A stretch of 64,000 nucleotides of DNA from ZC4RG30 sp039932715 (GTDB taxonomy: Bacteria > Pseudomonadota > Gammaproteobacteria > Steroidobacterales > Steroidobacteraceae). Of the stretch, positions 55,903-64,000 are shown piece after piece. The stretch covers positions 13,193 to 77,192 of the forward strand of contig JBDTPN010000014.1 in assembly GCA_039932715.1 (NCBI GenBank). Reading direction: 5' to 3'. A model generated the notes under the pieces. It made no database searches and was not told the origin of the DNA. It saw only the letters and a list, made by a program, of their open reading frames with translations. The position numbers were made by a program, and so were the translations under genes. Within the stretch, counting starts at the first letter, position 1; every line of letters starts with the position of its first letter.

Positions 55903-57198
55903 TCAGTCAGTGATGGCCTGGTAGACCAGTGTTTCAAATTGCGCCGCCATGCCGGCTCCATCCGGCGTCCCCATTTTCTGGATCATGAAAACGGCGACGA
56001 GATCCTCGCTGCGGTCGACAAAGAAATGTGTGCCGGCCGCGCCGGACCAGCCAAAGGTTCCGGCCGACGTCAGGTTGCCGGCCTGTGCGGGGTCCGTCAC
56101 GACGCGCACTCCGAGCCCGTAGCCTTCGCCGCGCACCGTGCCGCCACCGGCTGCTCCGCGTGCGACGCCCGGTGGCAGGTGGTTTGAATCCATCAGGTCG
56201 ATGGTCTTGCGCGAAAGCAGGCGCACACCATCCAGTTCACCGGAATGGACCAGCATCTGCGCGAACCTGCCATAGTCGGCCGCGGTGGCGGAGATGCTGA
56301 ATCCGCCCAGTACATGCGTGGCGGCGCCGGGCGCGTCCAGCGCGCCTGTGGGTTTGAGCTTGCCATCGGCATCCACGCCGTAGATGACGGCGAATTGATC
56401 CTTGAGTGCGTCCGGTCGGCCAAACACCATGTGTTTGAGTCCAAGCGGTTGGATGATCCGCTTGCGCACGAACTCATCGAACGGCATGCCGGAAAGCACT
56501 TCGACAAGGCGCGCCTGCACGTCGTGCGAGACGGAGTAGATCCACTGGCTTCCAGGTTCATATGCAAGGGGCAGTTTTCCCAGCCGCTGCGTGAGTTCAG
56601 CAAGCGTGCCGCCCAGTACGTTGGCATCCCGATAAGCGGTGTCGATGCTCCGTTTGCCGGCCGGGCCGTAGAGGAATCCGGCCGTATGCCGGAACACGTC
56701 TTCGATGGTGGGTTGACGGGCGGGATCGCCCAGGATCATTTGCCCGCCATGCCCATCGCCGGTGTACAGCTTCAGGTTGGCGAGTTCAGGCAGGTAACGT
56801 GCAAGTGGATCAGAAAGCTGGAACCTGCCTTCTTCATACAGCATCAGCAGCGCGACACTGGTGATCGGCTTGGTCATGGAATAGACGTAAAAGTAGGAGT
56901 CCTTCGACATGGGGCGTTTCGCATCGATGTTTGCCATGCCGTAGGCATCCTCATGCACGACCCGATCATGGCGCGCGACCCATGTGACCACGCCGGCGAT
57001 TTTTCCTACATCGACCAGCTGATGGAAGTGCTCGTCAAGGCGCCGCAGACGCTCTGCGGACATGCCGGATATGTTGTCGCCCGTTTTGGCCGCAGGCACT
57101 TCGCTCCCGGGGGCGCAGCCGCCCAGGCCTGTTGCCATCACCGTGCACAGGACCGTGCTTGCCCACAACCTGGCCGCGGATTTTTTCTGCATGGTCAT
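55903..57198 (-). CDS. Serine beta-lactamase/esterase-family lipoprotein
   Basis: The 431-residue lipoprotein (lipobox LGGC) has the class C beta-lactamase-like fold used by EstB-type esterases. The SxxK motif is SMTK in FYVYSMTKPITS. A YxS-type second motif (YSVS) lies in SQWIYSVSHDVQ. The last motif is in the GTHFFVDR region. An AAAAGGGG sequence serves as ribosome-binding site before ATG 57198. It is more likely an esterase than an antibiotic-resistance enzyme, given flanking esterases. It follows the tannase-like gene by 49 bases. Confidence 0.9.
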   Translation of the reverse strand: MTMQKKSAARLWASTVLCTVMATGLGGCAPGSEVPAAKTGDNISGMSAERLRRLDEHFHQLVDVGKIAGVVTWVARHDRVVHEDAYGMANIDAKRPMSKDSYFYVYSMTKPITSVALLMLYEEGRFQLSDPLARYLPELANLKLYTGDGHGGQMILGDPARQPTIEDVFRHTAGFLYGPAGKRSIDTAYRDANVLGGTLAELTQRLGKLPLAYEPGSQWIYSVSHDVQARLVEVLSGMPFDEFVRKRIIQPLGLKHMVFGRPDALKDQFAVIYGVDADGKLKPTGALDAPGAATHVLGGFSISATAADYGRFAQMLVHSGELDGVRLLSRKTIDLMDSNHLPPGVARGAAGGGTVRGEGYGLGVRVVTDPAQAGNLTSAGTFGWSGAAGTHFFVDRSEDLVAVFMIQKMGTPDGAGMAAQFETLVYQAITD

Positions 57199-57247
57199 GG
57201 ATTAGCCCCTTTTTTTCCTGTTCTTGCAATTAAACGAAAGCGGTCGG

Positions 57248-58912
57248 TCATCTACACGAGAAATTCCTTGCTTCGTTGACGTCGCCGCTCTGGTAACGCG
57301 CGACCTTCGGATACGGACACAGCGGTCGTGTCAGTCCCGGGAATGCCTTGCCCGATGCGATTACCTGATCCGGCGGCCGACCCTGTTCGACCCATGCTTG
57401 AATCGCCGAGAGCATGTCGAACTGATCCGTGGACTGACCACCTCCGCAGTGGGTCATACCCGGAATGAGAAACAGCCGTGCCCACTCCTGAGGCCCTGCC
57501 TGGTCGCGAGGTGTCAGCTTGTCGTACCAGTCAGTCAGGGCACCAGTTGCCATGGCCTGATCGGAAAGTCCGTGATAGACGATCATCTTGCCGCCGTGGC
57601 CTGCAAAAGTGCTGTGCAGCGTTGCGATGGCATCGTTGATGGCAGCGGTTTCCGCCGTGCGGATCATGTCGCGATCGAAATCGAAGCTGCGAATGTCCAG
57701 GGCAGGGTCAGCGGGCGTGATCGCAAAGTTGCCCAGCGTGTCGCGGCCCAGCGTGGCATTGGCAGGTTCGCTCCCCGCGTTGCCCAGGTGCATGGAACGC
57801 CAGGCCGGGGCTGCGATGCCAGTGTCAAAGGGAAACGTCCCGTAAAGCGCTTCGCCCCGGGAATTGCGTGCGCCACCGGCGATGGTGCGCAGGCCGTCGG
57901 CCTGCGCGGGAGTCAGGCACTGCTCCGGCCCTGGCGCATCAGCAGAACCGCAGACCTGGGTTCGCGGATCGAACCGGCATGCCTGGTAGTCATTGATCAT
58001 TCCGTCGCTCAATCCGTCCATTGCATCGCATTTCCTGAGGATCGCGGCCGCCAGGCCCTTAAGCTGCGGATCCGTGAAGGCACGCGACAGGTCCAGCTTG
58101 CCGCCCGGACCCGGCGGTGCAATGCGAGTGACTGTCTGCAGGCTCCACGCCTGATTCACCGCGACGCGCGTCAGATTGAATGACGGGTTTCCGGCCACCA
58201 CGCCATCGAACTGCAAAGGCAGGCGCTGGGCTGCCAGCATGGCTTCGCGCCCACCCGTTGAGCAGCCCATGAAATAGGTGTAGTCAGGTTTGCGACCGTA
58301 ATAGCGCAGCAGCAGGGATTTGGCCTCGCCCGTCGTGCGCTCCACGGCCTGATATGCGAAATCCAGTCGCGCCTGTTGATCCACTCCGAAGCGGACGTCT
58401 ATTGCGTTGCGCCCGCGGTGACCACCGTCTGTCGAGACCACGGCAAATCCGCGTGCCAACCCCGATGCGAATCCGGGCACATTGCCCATTGCAGGACTGA
58501 GTACACCATTGAGCCCGCCGCCACCCTGGAAGAGGAGTCGGCCGTTCCAGTTCGTGGGTAAGCGCAGTTCGAAACCAGTGCCGTAGGTCAGACCTTCCAT
58601 CCCGGAAGCACGTGGATTTATGGTCACCCTGAACAGGCAGTGCTCCGCAACTTCATTGATCGCGCCGCCAGGTCCCGCCGGCATCCGGGATGCTTTGGTC
58701 CATTCTGCCGTATCGACCCGGTATGTGGCAGTAGAGAGCTTTGCCAAGGATCGACAGGCATCCGGCATCGGGGACGCAGCCGTATGCGCGAGAGGTGCCA
58801 ATAAGATGCCAGCTGTTGCGACGGCTGCGACCAGCCAGTTGGACTTTATGGCAGCGGACGCAGGGAGGCCGTTCCGTGCAGGTTGCGCCCTGCAAGCTTC
58901 AGTCGATGTCAT
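57248..58912 (-). CDS. Tannase/feruloyl esterase family protein
   Basis: The 554-residue protein has the tannase/feruloyl esterase catalytic features. The nucleophile is in FMGCSTGGREAML, where the cysteine is linked in the family to the later cysteine of the CS-D-HC motif. That later site is PGMTHCGGGQSTDQFD with the catalytic histidine. KMIVYHGLSDQAM holds the likely aspartate. A signal peptide follows an extended N-terminus. Family members release ferulate, gallate or MHET-type aryl esters. It leads the operon toward the beta-lactamase and CBM48-like esterase genes. Confidence 0.93.
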   Translation of the reverse strand: MTSTEACRAQPARNGLPASAAIKSNWLVAAVATAGILLAPLAHTAASPMPDACRSLAKLSTATYRVDTAEWTKASRMPAGPGGAINEVAEHCLFRVTINPRASGMEGLTYGTGFELRLPTNWNGRLLFQGGGGLNGVLSPAMGNVPGFASGLARGFAVVSTDGGHRGRNAIDVRFGVDQQARLDFAYQAVERTTGEAKSLLLRYYGRKPDYTYFMGCSTGGREAMLAAQRLPLQFDGVVAGNPSFNLTRVAVNQAWSLQTVTRIAPPGPGGKLDLSRAFTDPQLKGLAAAILRKCDAMDGLSDGMINDYQACRFDPRTQVCGSADAPGPEQCLTPAQADGLRTIAGGARNSRGEALYGTFPFDTGIAAPAWRSMHLGNAGSEPANATLGRDTLGNFAITPADPALDIRSFDFDRDMIRTAETAAINDAIATLHSTFAGHGGKMIVYHGLSDQAMATGALTDWYDKLTPRDQAGPQEWARLFLIPGMTHCGGGQSTDQFDMLSAIQAWVEQGRPPDQVIASGKAFPGLTRPLCPYPKVARYQSGDVNEARNFSCR

Positions 58913-59018
58913 CGGGCTACCTCACGCAGGAAACACTATGGCTACTCGTGCTGGTCATTAGCGTACATGGCCTGCAGTCGTCCGCCTCTATTGCCTTGCC
59001 GGATTTGATTCAACCTGC

Positions 59019-59039
59019 TTAGTATGGACTACATACTAA
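59019..59039. promoter_or_regulatory. Inverted repeat, likely operator, upstream of tandem DUF3237 gene
   Basis: TTAGTATG and CATACTAA are perfect inverted 8-base arms separated by GACTA. The site lies 12 bases before ATG 59051 and in the divergent gap to the tannase gene. Arms of this kind suit GntR/TetR-type regulators. It is not a terminator because no T-run follows. Confidence 0.55.
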
Positions 59040-59050
59040 TGGTGGAAATG

Positions 59051-60073
59051 ATGAAGGCACGATCTAATCTGATTTCTGGTGCATTGTGCGCGCTGGTGCT
59101 GTTCACCTGTCAGGCGGAAGCGGCCGCAAAATCCGTGATTCCAGATGCTGCGTGGGACTGCGGCATGCCAGAGGGCATCCCGCGTCCCGAGAATGGCAAG
59201 CTTGCTTTCGAGATCACAGTCCCGCTGGACCGTGCGGCTGCAATCGGCAAGACGCCTTACGGAGATCGCCGTATCGCAGTAGGCAAGGAAGGCTCGGTCA
59301 GGGGAACGAAGCTGACCGCGACGGTAATGCAAGGCGCACTTGACTACGAACTGGCCCTGCCCAACGGCGTCATCGAAATCGAGCAGATACTGGTGCTGCG
59401 CGGTGAGGATGGCAGCTACATATACGTTCGAAATGCAGGCGTAGGGGCGAGTACGAAAGATATTCGAGTGGTGGTGGATATCGAGGCGCCGAATGCGGGC
59501 AAGTATGCGTCGCTGCATTCGGGTCGCTACGTGGCAAGACGGATATTGAATGTGGCCGCCATGAATTTCTCGTTGAAGGTCTACGATGTGACGGGCGTTG
59601 CGGTCAATACGTCCAGCGCGATCAGGATAACCAAACCGGCAGGTATCCCCGCTCAGCCGTGGGATGCCCGCAAGAAGGGTGCCACCGAGCAGCAGGGCGA
59701 GTTGCTGATCCGGGAGAACGTAACCCTGGGCGGTAGTCAGTCGGTGGGTGCCAGCAAGCGCGGCAATCGCAACATTATTCCCATCACTGGTGGAACGCTC
59801 AGTGGGCAAATCACCGGTATGGTGCTGATGGGCGGCGCGGACTACCAGAATCTGTCTCCGCCTGCGGTCATCGACGCGCGCTACCTCTGGCAGGCGGCGG
59901 ACGGCGAAATCATCATGGTGCGCAACGCAGGCCCTTTCGGTGCGCTCATACCGACATTCGAAGCACGAGTCGATGGACCGTATGCCTACCTCAACAAGGG
60001 TTTGTACCTCAGTTCGAATCCCGGCATGGGGCAGGGAGGCGTGGGGCTCACGTTCTATGAAAGCAGGAAGTGA
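59051..60073 (+). CDS. Secreted protein with two DUF3237-like domains
   Basis: The 340-residue protein has a signal peptide ending at AEAAA. It contains two related halves. The first (about residues 45-185) has the GDRRIAVGKEGSVRG and ILVLRGEDGSYIYVRNAG strands. The second (about 215-335) has GNRNIIPITGGTLSGQITG, VLMGGADYQ and ARYLWQAADGEIIMVRNAG. Both match the single-domain DUF3237 protein at 21078, so this is a tandem duplication. A longer frame starts at 59024 within the inverted repeat, so a start at 59048/59051 is preferred. Function unknown. It ends 2 bases before the esterase start. Confidence 0.82.
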   Translation: MKARSNLISGALCALVLFTCQAEAAAKSVIPDAAWDCGMPEGIPRPENGKLAFEITVPLDRAAAIGKTPYGDRRIAVGKEGSVRGTKLTATVMQGALDYELALPNGVIEIEQILVLRGEDGSYIYVRNAGVGASTKDIRVVVDIEAPNAGKYASLHSGRYVARRILNVAAMNFSLKVYDVTGVAVNTSSAIRITKPAGIPAQPWDARKKGATEQQGELLIRENVTLGGSQSVGASKRGNRNIIPITGGTLSGQITGMVLMGGADYQNLSPPAVIDARYLWQAADGEIIMVRNAGPFGALIPTFEARVDGPYAYLNKGLYLSSNPGMGQGGVGLTFYESRK

Positions 60074-60075
60074 TC

Positions 60076-61014
60076 ATGAAATCCGGTAAACGAATGATCT
60101 TCAGCGCCGCAGGGGGCAGCGTCGCCGCCTTGCTCACGCTGCTGTGCGCAACTGTCGTCCTCGCGCAGGCGCCGTCAACAAGTCAAGGACCAGCACCGGC
60201 ACCGGGCGGCCGTGTATTCAACGCAGATCCGCGCGCCGAACAGCGCACTTACCATCTCGATGGCGCGAACATTGACGTGCCGTACTGCCTGTACAAATCG
60301 TCGAAGGTCCCCAAGAACAAGCCCGCTCCGCTGATTGTGTCGTTGCATGGGATGGGCGCTCCGCCGGCGATCATGTGCAACAAGACTGCCATCGACCTCG
60401 CCGAGGAAGGCGGTTACATCCTGGCGGCGCCGATGGGATACAGCACGACGGGATGGTATGGCTCACCGGTCATCCATATGGGCACTGGCCGCGGCCCGCG
60501 TGGCCCGGGTGCAGCTCCTCCTGCACCTCCTGCTGCAGTTCCAGATGCAGGCGCAGCGGTTGCGCCGGTGCCCAGCGATGCCGACATCGAGAAGTGGAGC
60601 GAGAACGACGTGATGAACGTGCTGGCGCTGATGCGCAAGGAGTTCAAGGTCGACAACAAGCGCATCTACCTGACCGGCCACTCCATGGGCGGCGCGGGCA
60701 CTTATTTCCTGGCTGCCAAGCATGCCGATATCTGGGCAGCTGTCGCACCGGTCGCCCCAGCCTCATTCATGATGACCCCGACGCGCGCCGACATCCTTAA
60801 GAAGATCAAGGACGGTGGCGTGCCTATCATGGTGGTTCAGGGCGATGCTGACACCGTGGTTCCCGTCGACAACGCACGCACGTGGGTGGCGACGATGAAG
60901 GATCTGGGAATGAACTACGAATACGTCGAGATGCCGGGAATCGATCATGGTCCCGTGATCACCGCCAGCCAGAAAGACATCTACGCATTCTTCGCAAAGC
61001 ACTCGAAGAAATAG
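60076..61014 (+). CDS. Secreted PHB-depolymerase/feruloyl-esterase-like hydrolase
   Basis: The 312-residue protein has a signal peptide ending VVLA. It is an alpha/beta hydrolase with APLIVSLHGMGAP, nucleophile GHSMGGAGTY (about residue 205), VQGDADTVVPV (aspartate) and GIDHGP (histidine). A proline/alanine-rich insertion (GPGAAPPAPPAAVP) precedes the nucleophile elbow, as in the second domain of the 12242 protein. The segment ENDVMNVLALMRKEF is also shared with that domain. The ATG has AGGAAG six bases upstream. Confidence 0.88.
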   Translation: MKSGKRMIFSAAGGSVAALLTLLCATVVLAQAPSTSQGPAPAPGGRVFNADPRAEQRTYHLDGANIDVPYCLYKSSKVPKNKPAPLIVSLHGMGAPPAIMCNKTAIDLAEEGGYILAAPMGYSTTGWYGSPVIHMGTGRGPRGPGAAPPAPPAAVPDAGAAVAPVPSDADIEKWSENDVMNVLALMRKEFKVDNKRIYLTGHSMGGAGTYFLAAKHADIWAAVAPVAPASFMMTPTRADILKKIKDGGVPIMVVQGDADTVVPVDNARTWVATMKDLGMNYEYVEMPGIDHGPVITASQKDIYAFFAKHSKK

Positions 61015-61038
61015 CCGGCCCGGGGGTGAAGCGCCGCT

Positions 61039-61416
61039 TCACCTCTGTGTCGTCAGTTGTCGTGCCAACAGCCATTCGTACATTCGGTCTATCCAGCCAT
61101 CCACCGGCAGACCGCGCGCAGACATTCCGAAGCCGGTACTGATCCCGTCATAAACATGAAGCTCGGCGGGCCTGGCAGCGGCTTTCCATGCAGCGAACAG
61201 CGCCAGGTAACATTGGTCACGTTGTCGAAGCCCAGCACGCGCAGAGCACCGCCAGGGGCAACCACCACGGGGTGATGTCGTTACCGATTCGGGAATTGAC
61301 CAATTCTGCGTACCTGGGGCCTTGCCGGGCCACAGGTGTATTTCTTCGGCAGCCTGTGCACATACCGCAGGTGCAGCCAGCATCGCCAGGCACAACAGTC
61401 GCAGTCGCTGTTTCAT
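61039..61416 (-). pseudogene. Decayed alpha/beta-hydrolase (esterase) remnant
   Basis: The 125-residue open frame begins with a signal peptide and EEIHLWPGKAPGTQNW, typical of acetyl-esterase-like secreted hydrolases. It ends LFAAWKAAARPAELHVYDG...PVDGWIDRMYEWL, typical of their C-terminus. The core with the nucleophile serine is missing. The middle in a second frame still reads VVVAPGGALRVLGF, the oxyanion segment. This indicates an internal deletion plus frameshifts. Its ATG overlaps the stop of the FAH gene at 61413 (ATGA), so the intact gene was once in that operon. Confidence 0.75.
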
Positions 61417-62369
61417 GGTTTGATGCGTGAAGCTACGACGCGCTGATCAATGGAGCCGAAAGGCCGGTCACCGCCGGATGAAATCGCGCTCATGCGTACG
61501 TGATCGCCATATTTCATGAAGCTGGTGCTGGCAGCCCCTTTGTCAACCATCTCGAGGCCGCGACGCTCCGCGATGCACGTGGAGCCCACTTCGCGATAGT
61601 TGGCATTGGAGACGGTGCCCGACCCGATGACGGTTCCCGCCGGCAGATGGCGCGTCGCCGCCGCGTGTGCAATAAGCTCGTGAAAACCGAAGGCCATCGC
61701 GGCGCCGTTGGGCCGCCCGAACAGCTCTCCGTTCCATTCGACTTCAAGATCCAAAGCCACTCGGCAGTTAGTCCAAGCAGGTCCCAATTCTCCTGGGGTA
61801 ATCGCAAATGGCGCCATGGAGCATGCTGGTTTGGCCTGGATCCAGCCGAAGCCCGTCGTCATTTCACGTCCGGCAAGATTACGCAGCGACCAGTCATTGA
61901 TCTGGACAATGAGGGCGATCCTGGATGCCGCTGAGCTGGCATCGGTGCCCATGGGCACTGCCTCGGTGATGACGCCAAACTCGCCCTCGAAGTCGATGCC
62001 GTGAGATTCGTCCGGAAACTCGGAATCTTCATTGGGGGACAGGAAACGGTCGGACAGACCCTGATACATCAATGGCCACTCGGAACGCTCGACCGCACGT
62101 CCGAAGGCCTTTGCCATCAGCTCGCCATGACTTGGAAACGTGGAGCCATCGAGCCACTGCCATGCGCGCGGGAGCGGCGCGCGAAGCAATGCCGGATCAA
62201 GTGGATGGTCGAATCGGCTGATGGCGTCGAGTTGCGGTTTCCAGTGAGCCCAATCATCCAGCGCCTGCTGCAAGGTGGCTATGGGGGCGATTGCATAGTG
62301 CGTACCCTCTCGGGAGGCGACGATCAGGCGGCCGTCTGGTGTTCCATCATTTATCGTGGCTACGCGCAT
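61413..62369 (-). CDS. FAH-family hydrolase/dehydratase
   Basis: The 318-residue protein has the fumarylacetoacetase fold: FPSHGELMAKAFG, DFEGEFGVITEAVPMGTDAS (metal-binding acidic residues), LIVQINDWSLRNL and GTVIGSGTVSNANYREVGSTCIAERR. It resembles fumarylacetoacetate hydrolase-like enzymes that cleave acylpyruvates in aromatic catabolism. It differs from the pentose FAH proteins at 46063 and 47808. It diverges from the cyclase-family gene across 57 bases and once fed into the decayed esterase. Confidence 0.88.
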   Translation of the reverse strand: MRVATINDGTPDGRLIVASREGTHYAIAPIATLQQALDDWAHWKPQLDAISRFDHPLDPALLRAPLPRAWQWLDGSTFPSHGELMAKAFGRAVERSEWPLMYQGLSDRFLSPNEDSEFPDESHGIDFEGEFGVITEAVPMGTDASSAASRIALIVQINDWSLRNLAGREMTTGFGWIQAKPACSMAPFAITPGELGPAWTNCRVALDLEVEWNGELFGRPNGAAMAFGFHELIAHAAATRHLPAGTVIGSGTVSNANYREVGSTCIAERRGLEMVDKGAASTSFMKYGDHVRMSAISSGGDRPFGSIDQRVVASRIKP

Positions 62370-62426
62370 GCAGCAATCCTCATCCTATAATTGCAACGGT
62401 GTCTTGAACGGCCCGGGAGTCTGTAA

Positions 62427-63206
62427 ATGGGAATGCGATTCATCGATCTCTCCATCACGCTTGAGAATGAAGTGGTCAGCGACCCGCCGTTCATGCGGCC
62501 GAAAATTACCTACCAGAATCATCGCGACACTATGGCCGAAGCGCGGCACTTCTTTCCGGGCCTGACCGACGAGAACATGCCAGGCGGCGAGGGGTTTGCT
62601 GCGGCCGAATGGGTGACGCTCACAACGCACAACGGCACGCATCTGGATGCGCCCTGGCACTTTCATCCTACGCAGGACGGCGGCAGGCCTGCGATGACCA
62701 TCGATCAGGTTCCTCTCGACTGGTGCTTCCGACCGGGGGTGAAGCTCGATTTCCGTCATTTTCCGGATGGACACGTCGTCAGTGCCGCGCAAGTCGAAGC
62801 CGAACTTGCGCGTGTCGGCCACGTTTTGCAGCCTTTTGACATTGTGCTGGTCAACACGCGCGCGGGATCCGCACTGGGTCAGCCTGATTTCGTGGATGCC
62901 GGTTGCGGCATGGGATACGAGGCCACCATGTACCTGACCAGTCGGGGCGTCCGCGTGACAGGCACCGACGCCTGGAGTTGGGATGCTCCTTTTAGCCACA
63001 CGGCGCGCAAGGTCGCGCAGACAGGTGACTACTCGCTGGTGTGGGAGGGCCACAAGGCAGGTCGGGAGATCGGCTACTGTCACCTGGAGAAGTTGCACAA
63101 CCTTGAGTCCTTGCCGCCGCACGGCTTTACCGTCAGCTGTTTTCCGCACAAGATTCGCGGCGCTTCAGCCGGCTGGACGCGCGCCGTTGCCATTTTCGAG
63201 GAGTGA
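62427..63206 (+). CDS. Cyclase-family metalloenzyme (kynurenine formamidase-like)
   Basis: The 259-residue protein has the cyclase-family metal motif TLTTHNGTHLDAPWHFHP (histidines and aspartate). It also has FIDLSITLENEVVSDPPF near the start and CGMGYEATMYLTSRGVRVTGTDAWSWDAPF. Members include kynurenine formamidase, isatin hydrolase and polyketide cyclases. It diverges from the FAH gene, suggesting that amide or ring opening precedes FAH cleavage. ATG 62427 or 62433 could be the start. Its end overlaps the convergent MFS gene. Confidence 0.88.
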   Translation: MGMRFIDLSITLENEVVSDPPFMRPKITYQNHRDTMAEARHFFPGLTDENMPGGEGFAAAEWVTLTTHNGTHLDAPWHFHPTQDGGRPAMTIDQVPLDWCFRPGVKLDFRHFPDGHVVSAAQVEAELARVGHVLQPFDIVLVNTRAGSALGQPDFVDAGCGMGYEATMYLTSRGVRVTGTDAWSWDAPFSHTARKVAQTGDYSLVWEGHKAGREIGYCHLEKLHNLESLPPHGFTVSCFPHKIRGASAGWTRAVAIFEE

Positions 63207-64000
63207 GGGATATCGGGGCAGGAGCAGGAACCCGCCGCAGGTCACGACCAAACCGATGGTACTCACGACGAGCGCAGGTATGTAATTGCCAGTCGCGTCG
63301 CGGACGAATCCGACCCACAGAGGTCCAAGGCCCGAAGCAAATATGAACGCGCCGTACTGCAGCCCGTAGATCCGACCGAAATTCTCGAGACCGAAATAGC
63401 GCGCCACCAGGTACCCCATCAGGTCCAGTTCCGCACCGAGCGCAAATCCTATTGCTATGGCAGTCAAGGAAGCGGACGAGATTCCCGAGACGATGAACGC
63501 CAGGCTGCCAGCCGCGGCGATGAGACAGATGACGATCGCAATGTGCGGCGCGAAGATCCGATCAAGCAGGAATCCCACAAGCATGCGACTGGCGATGACC
63601 GCCAGGCCAATCTCGCCGGCGATGCGGGCCGCCGCGAGGGCGTCCAGCCCCCCGTCCCTCAGCATCGGAACGAAATGAGGCAACAGGCCGCCGAAAGAAA
63701 GCGACATGGCAGCAAATGTCCCGGCAAGTATCCAGAACACGCGCGACTGGAGCCATGTGGCCTTGGCTCGGGAACGCGGGTCTGGCGCTTTCAAAGATCC
63801 AGGTACCTGGATGGGCCGTGCGGGAAAGAGCAAAACGGTAATTGCAGCTCCCGCCAGTGGAATCAGTGCCAGGGCGTAGTACCCCTCACGCCACCCGTGC
63901 GCCTTGATGATCATTGCAAGAATCGGCGGTAGAACCGCGGCAGTGCAGCCGATGCCGGTCATGGTGATGCCCAGCGCGATGCCACGGTGTTTGCTGAAGG
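63165..64000 (-). CDS. MFS transporter (5' end outside window)
   Basis: The C-terminal part of an MFS transporter is present, with several membrane segments such as TAAVLPPILAMII and FAAMSLSFGGLLPHFVP. The frame continues upstream past 63962 with SKHRGIALGITMTGIGC, the usual post-helix-4 segment, so the start is beyond the window edge. Its 3' end overlaps the cyclase gene by 42 bases tail to tail. It probably carries the substrate or product of the FAH and cyclase enzymes. Confidence 0.85.
   Translation of the reverse strand, partial: FSKHRGIALGITMTGIGCTAAVLPPILAMIIKAHGWREGYYALALIPLAGAAITVLLFPARPIQVPGSLKAPDPRSRAKATWLQSRVFWILAGTFAAMSLSFGGLLPHFVPMLRDGGLDALAAARIAGEIGLAVIASRMLVGFLLDRIFAPHIAIVICLIAAAGSLAFIVSGISSASLTAIAIGFALGAELDLMGYLVARYFGLENFGRIYGLQYGAFIFASGLGPLWVGFVRDATGNYIPALVVSTIGLVVTCGGFLLLPRYPSLLENGNGARPAG

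Noticed and set aside
55903..57198. Antibiotic-resistance beta-lactamase
   Set aside because: The SxxK fold is present, but flanking esterases make an EstB-like esterase more likely.
57192..57247. T-rich stretch between the beta-lactamase and tannase genes as a terminator
   Set aside because: On the transcribed strand it is an A/G-rich leader that serves as a ribosome-binding region, with no stem.

Overview
The window is a gene-dense, high-GC stretch of a Gram-negative chromosome. No tRNA, rRNA, CRISPR array or insertion sequence was recognised. A TonB-dependent receptor, lipoproteins with lipoboxes, a Tat-type xylanase leader and many secreted esterases point to a proteobacterium that degrades plant material. 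A Steroidobacter/Xanthomonas-like gammaproteobacterium or a sphingomonad/Caulobacter-like alphaproteobacterium would fit; the sequence alone does not decide. Every stretch longer than 300 bp carries a gene or, at 61039-61416, a decayed gene.

Region 1 (1-17 kb) looks like a LacI-controlled catabolic regulon. A LacI-type regulator (7465-8469) lies among sites matching TGnAAnCGnTTnCA. These sites sit upstream of a TonB receptor/di-heme cytochrome pair, between an MmgE/PrpD protein and an ACS-type MFS transporter, between an unusual P450 and lacI itself, upstream of a CapA/DMT-transporter pair, and between a two-domain esterase and an SGNH-hydrolase/ceramidase-like pair. Glycerol kinase lies inside this block.

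Region 2 (17-31 kb) is a putative pathway for an unidentified organic compound. A minus-strand run (SDR, MFS, DUF3237, SnoaL-like, GMC oxidoreductase) diverges from a plus-strand run (alpha/beta hydrolase, TauD-like dioxygenase, MFS). Next come a flavin reductase, a regulator with two GntR winged helices, a CmcJ/NvfI-family protein, a YciI protein and a luciferase-like monooxygenase.

Region 3 (31-53 kb) is an arabinoxylan/pentose locus: esterase, GH10 xylanase, GH51 arabinofuranosidase, GH43 xylosidase/arabinosidase, GPH symporter and a YtfQRT-YjfF-type ABC transporter. It encodes the isomerase route (xylA, xylB) and also every step of an oxidative Weimberg-like route: pentose dehydrogenase (SDR), lactonase (SMP-30), IlvD/EDD pentonate dehydratase, FAH-fold/AraD1 dehydratases and 2-oxoglutarate semialdehyde dehydrogenase.

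Region 4 (53-64 kb) holds an MFS transporter, a second CBM48-like esterase, a serine beta-lactamase-fold hydrolase, a tannase-family esterase, a protein with two DUF3237 repeats, a PHB-depolymerase-like esterase, a decayed esterase, an FAH protein, a cyclase-family metalloenzyme and a truncated MFS gene. Together the secreted esterases and glycosidases suggest attack on esterified plant hemicellulose, with the liberated pentoses and aromatic or other acids taken in by dedicated transporters. Start sites were chosen from ribosome-binding sites, operator positions and overlaps with upstream stops, so several differ from the longest possible reading frame.
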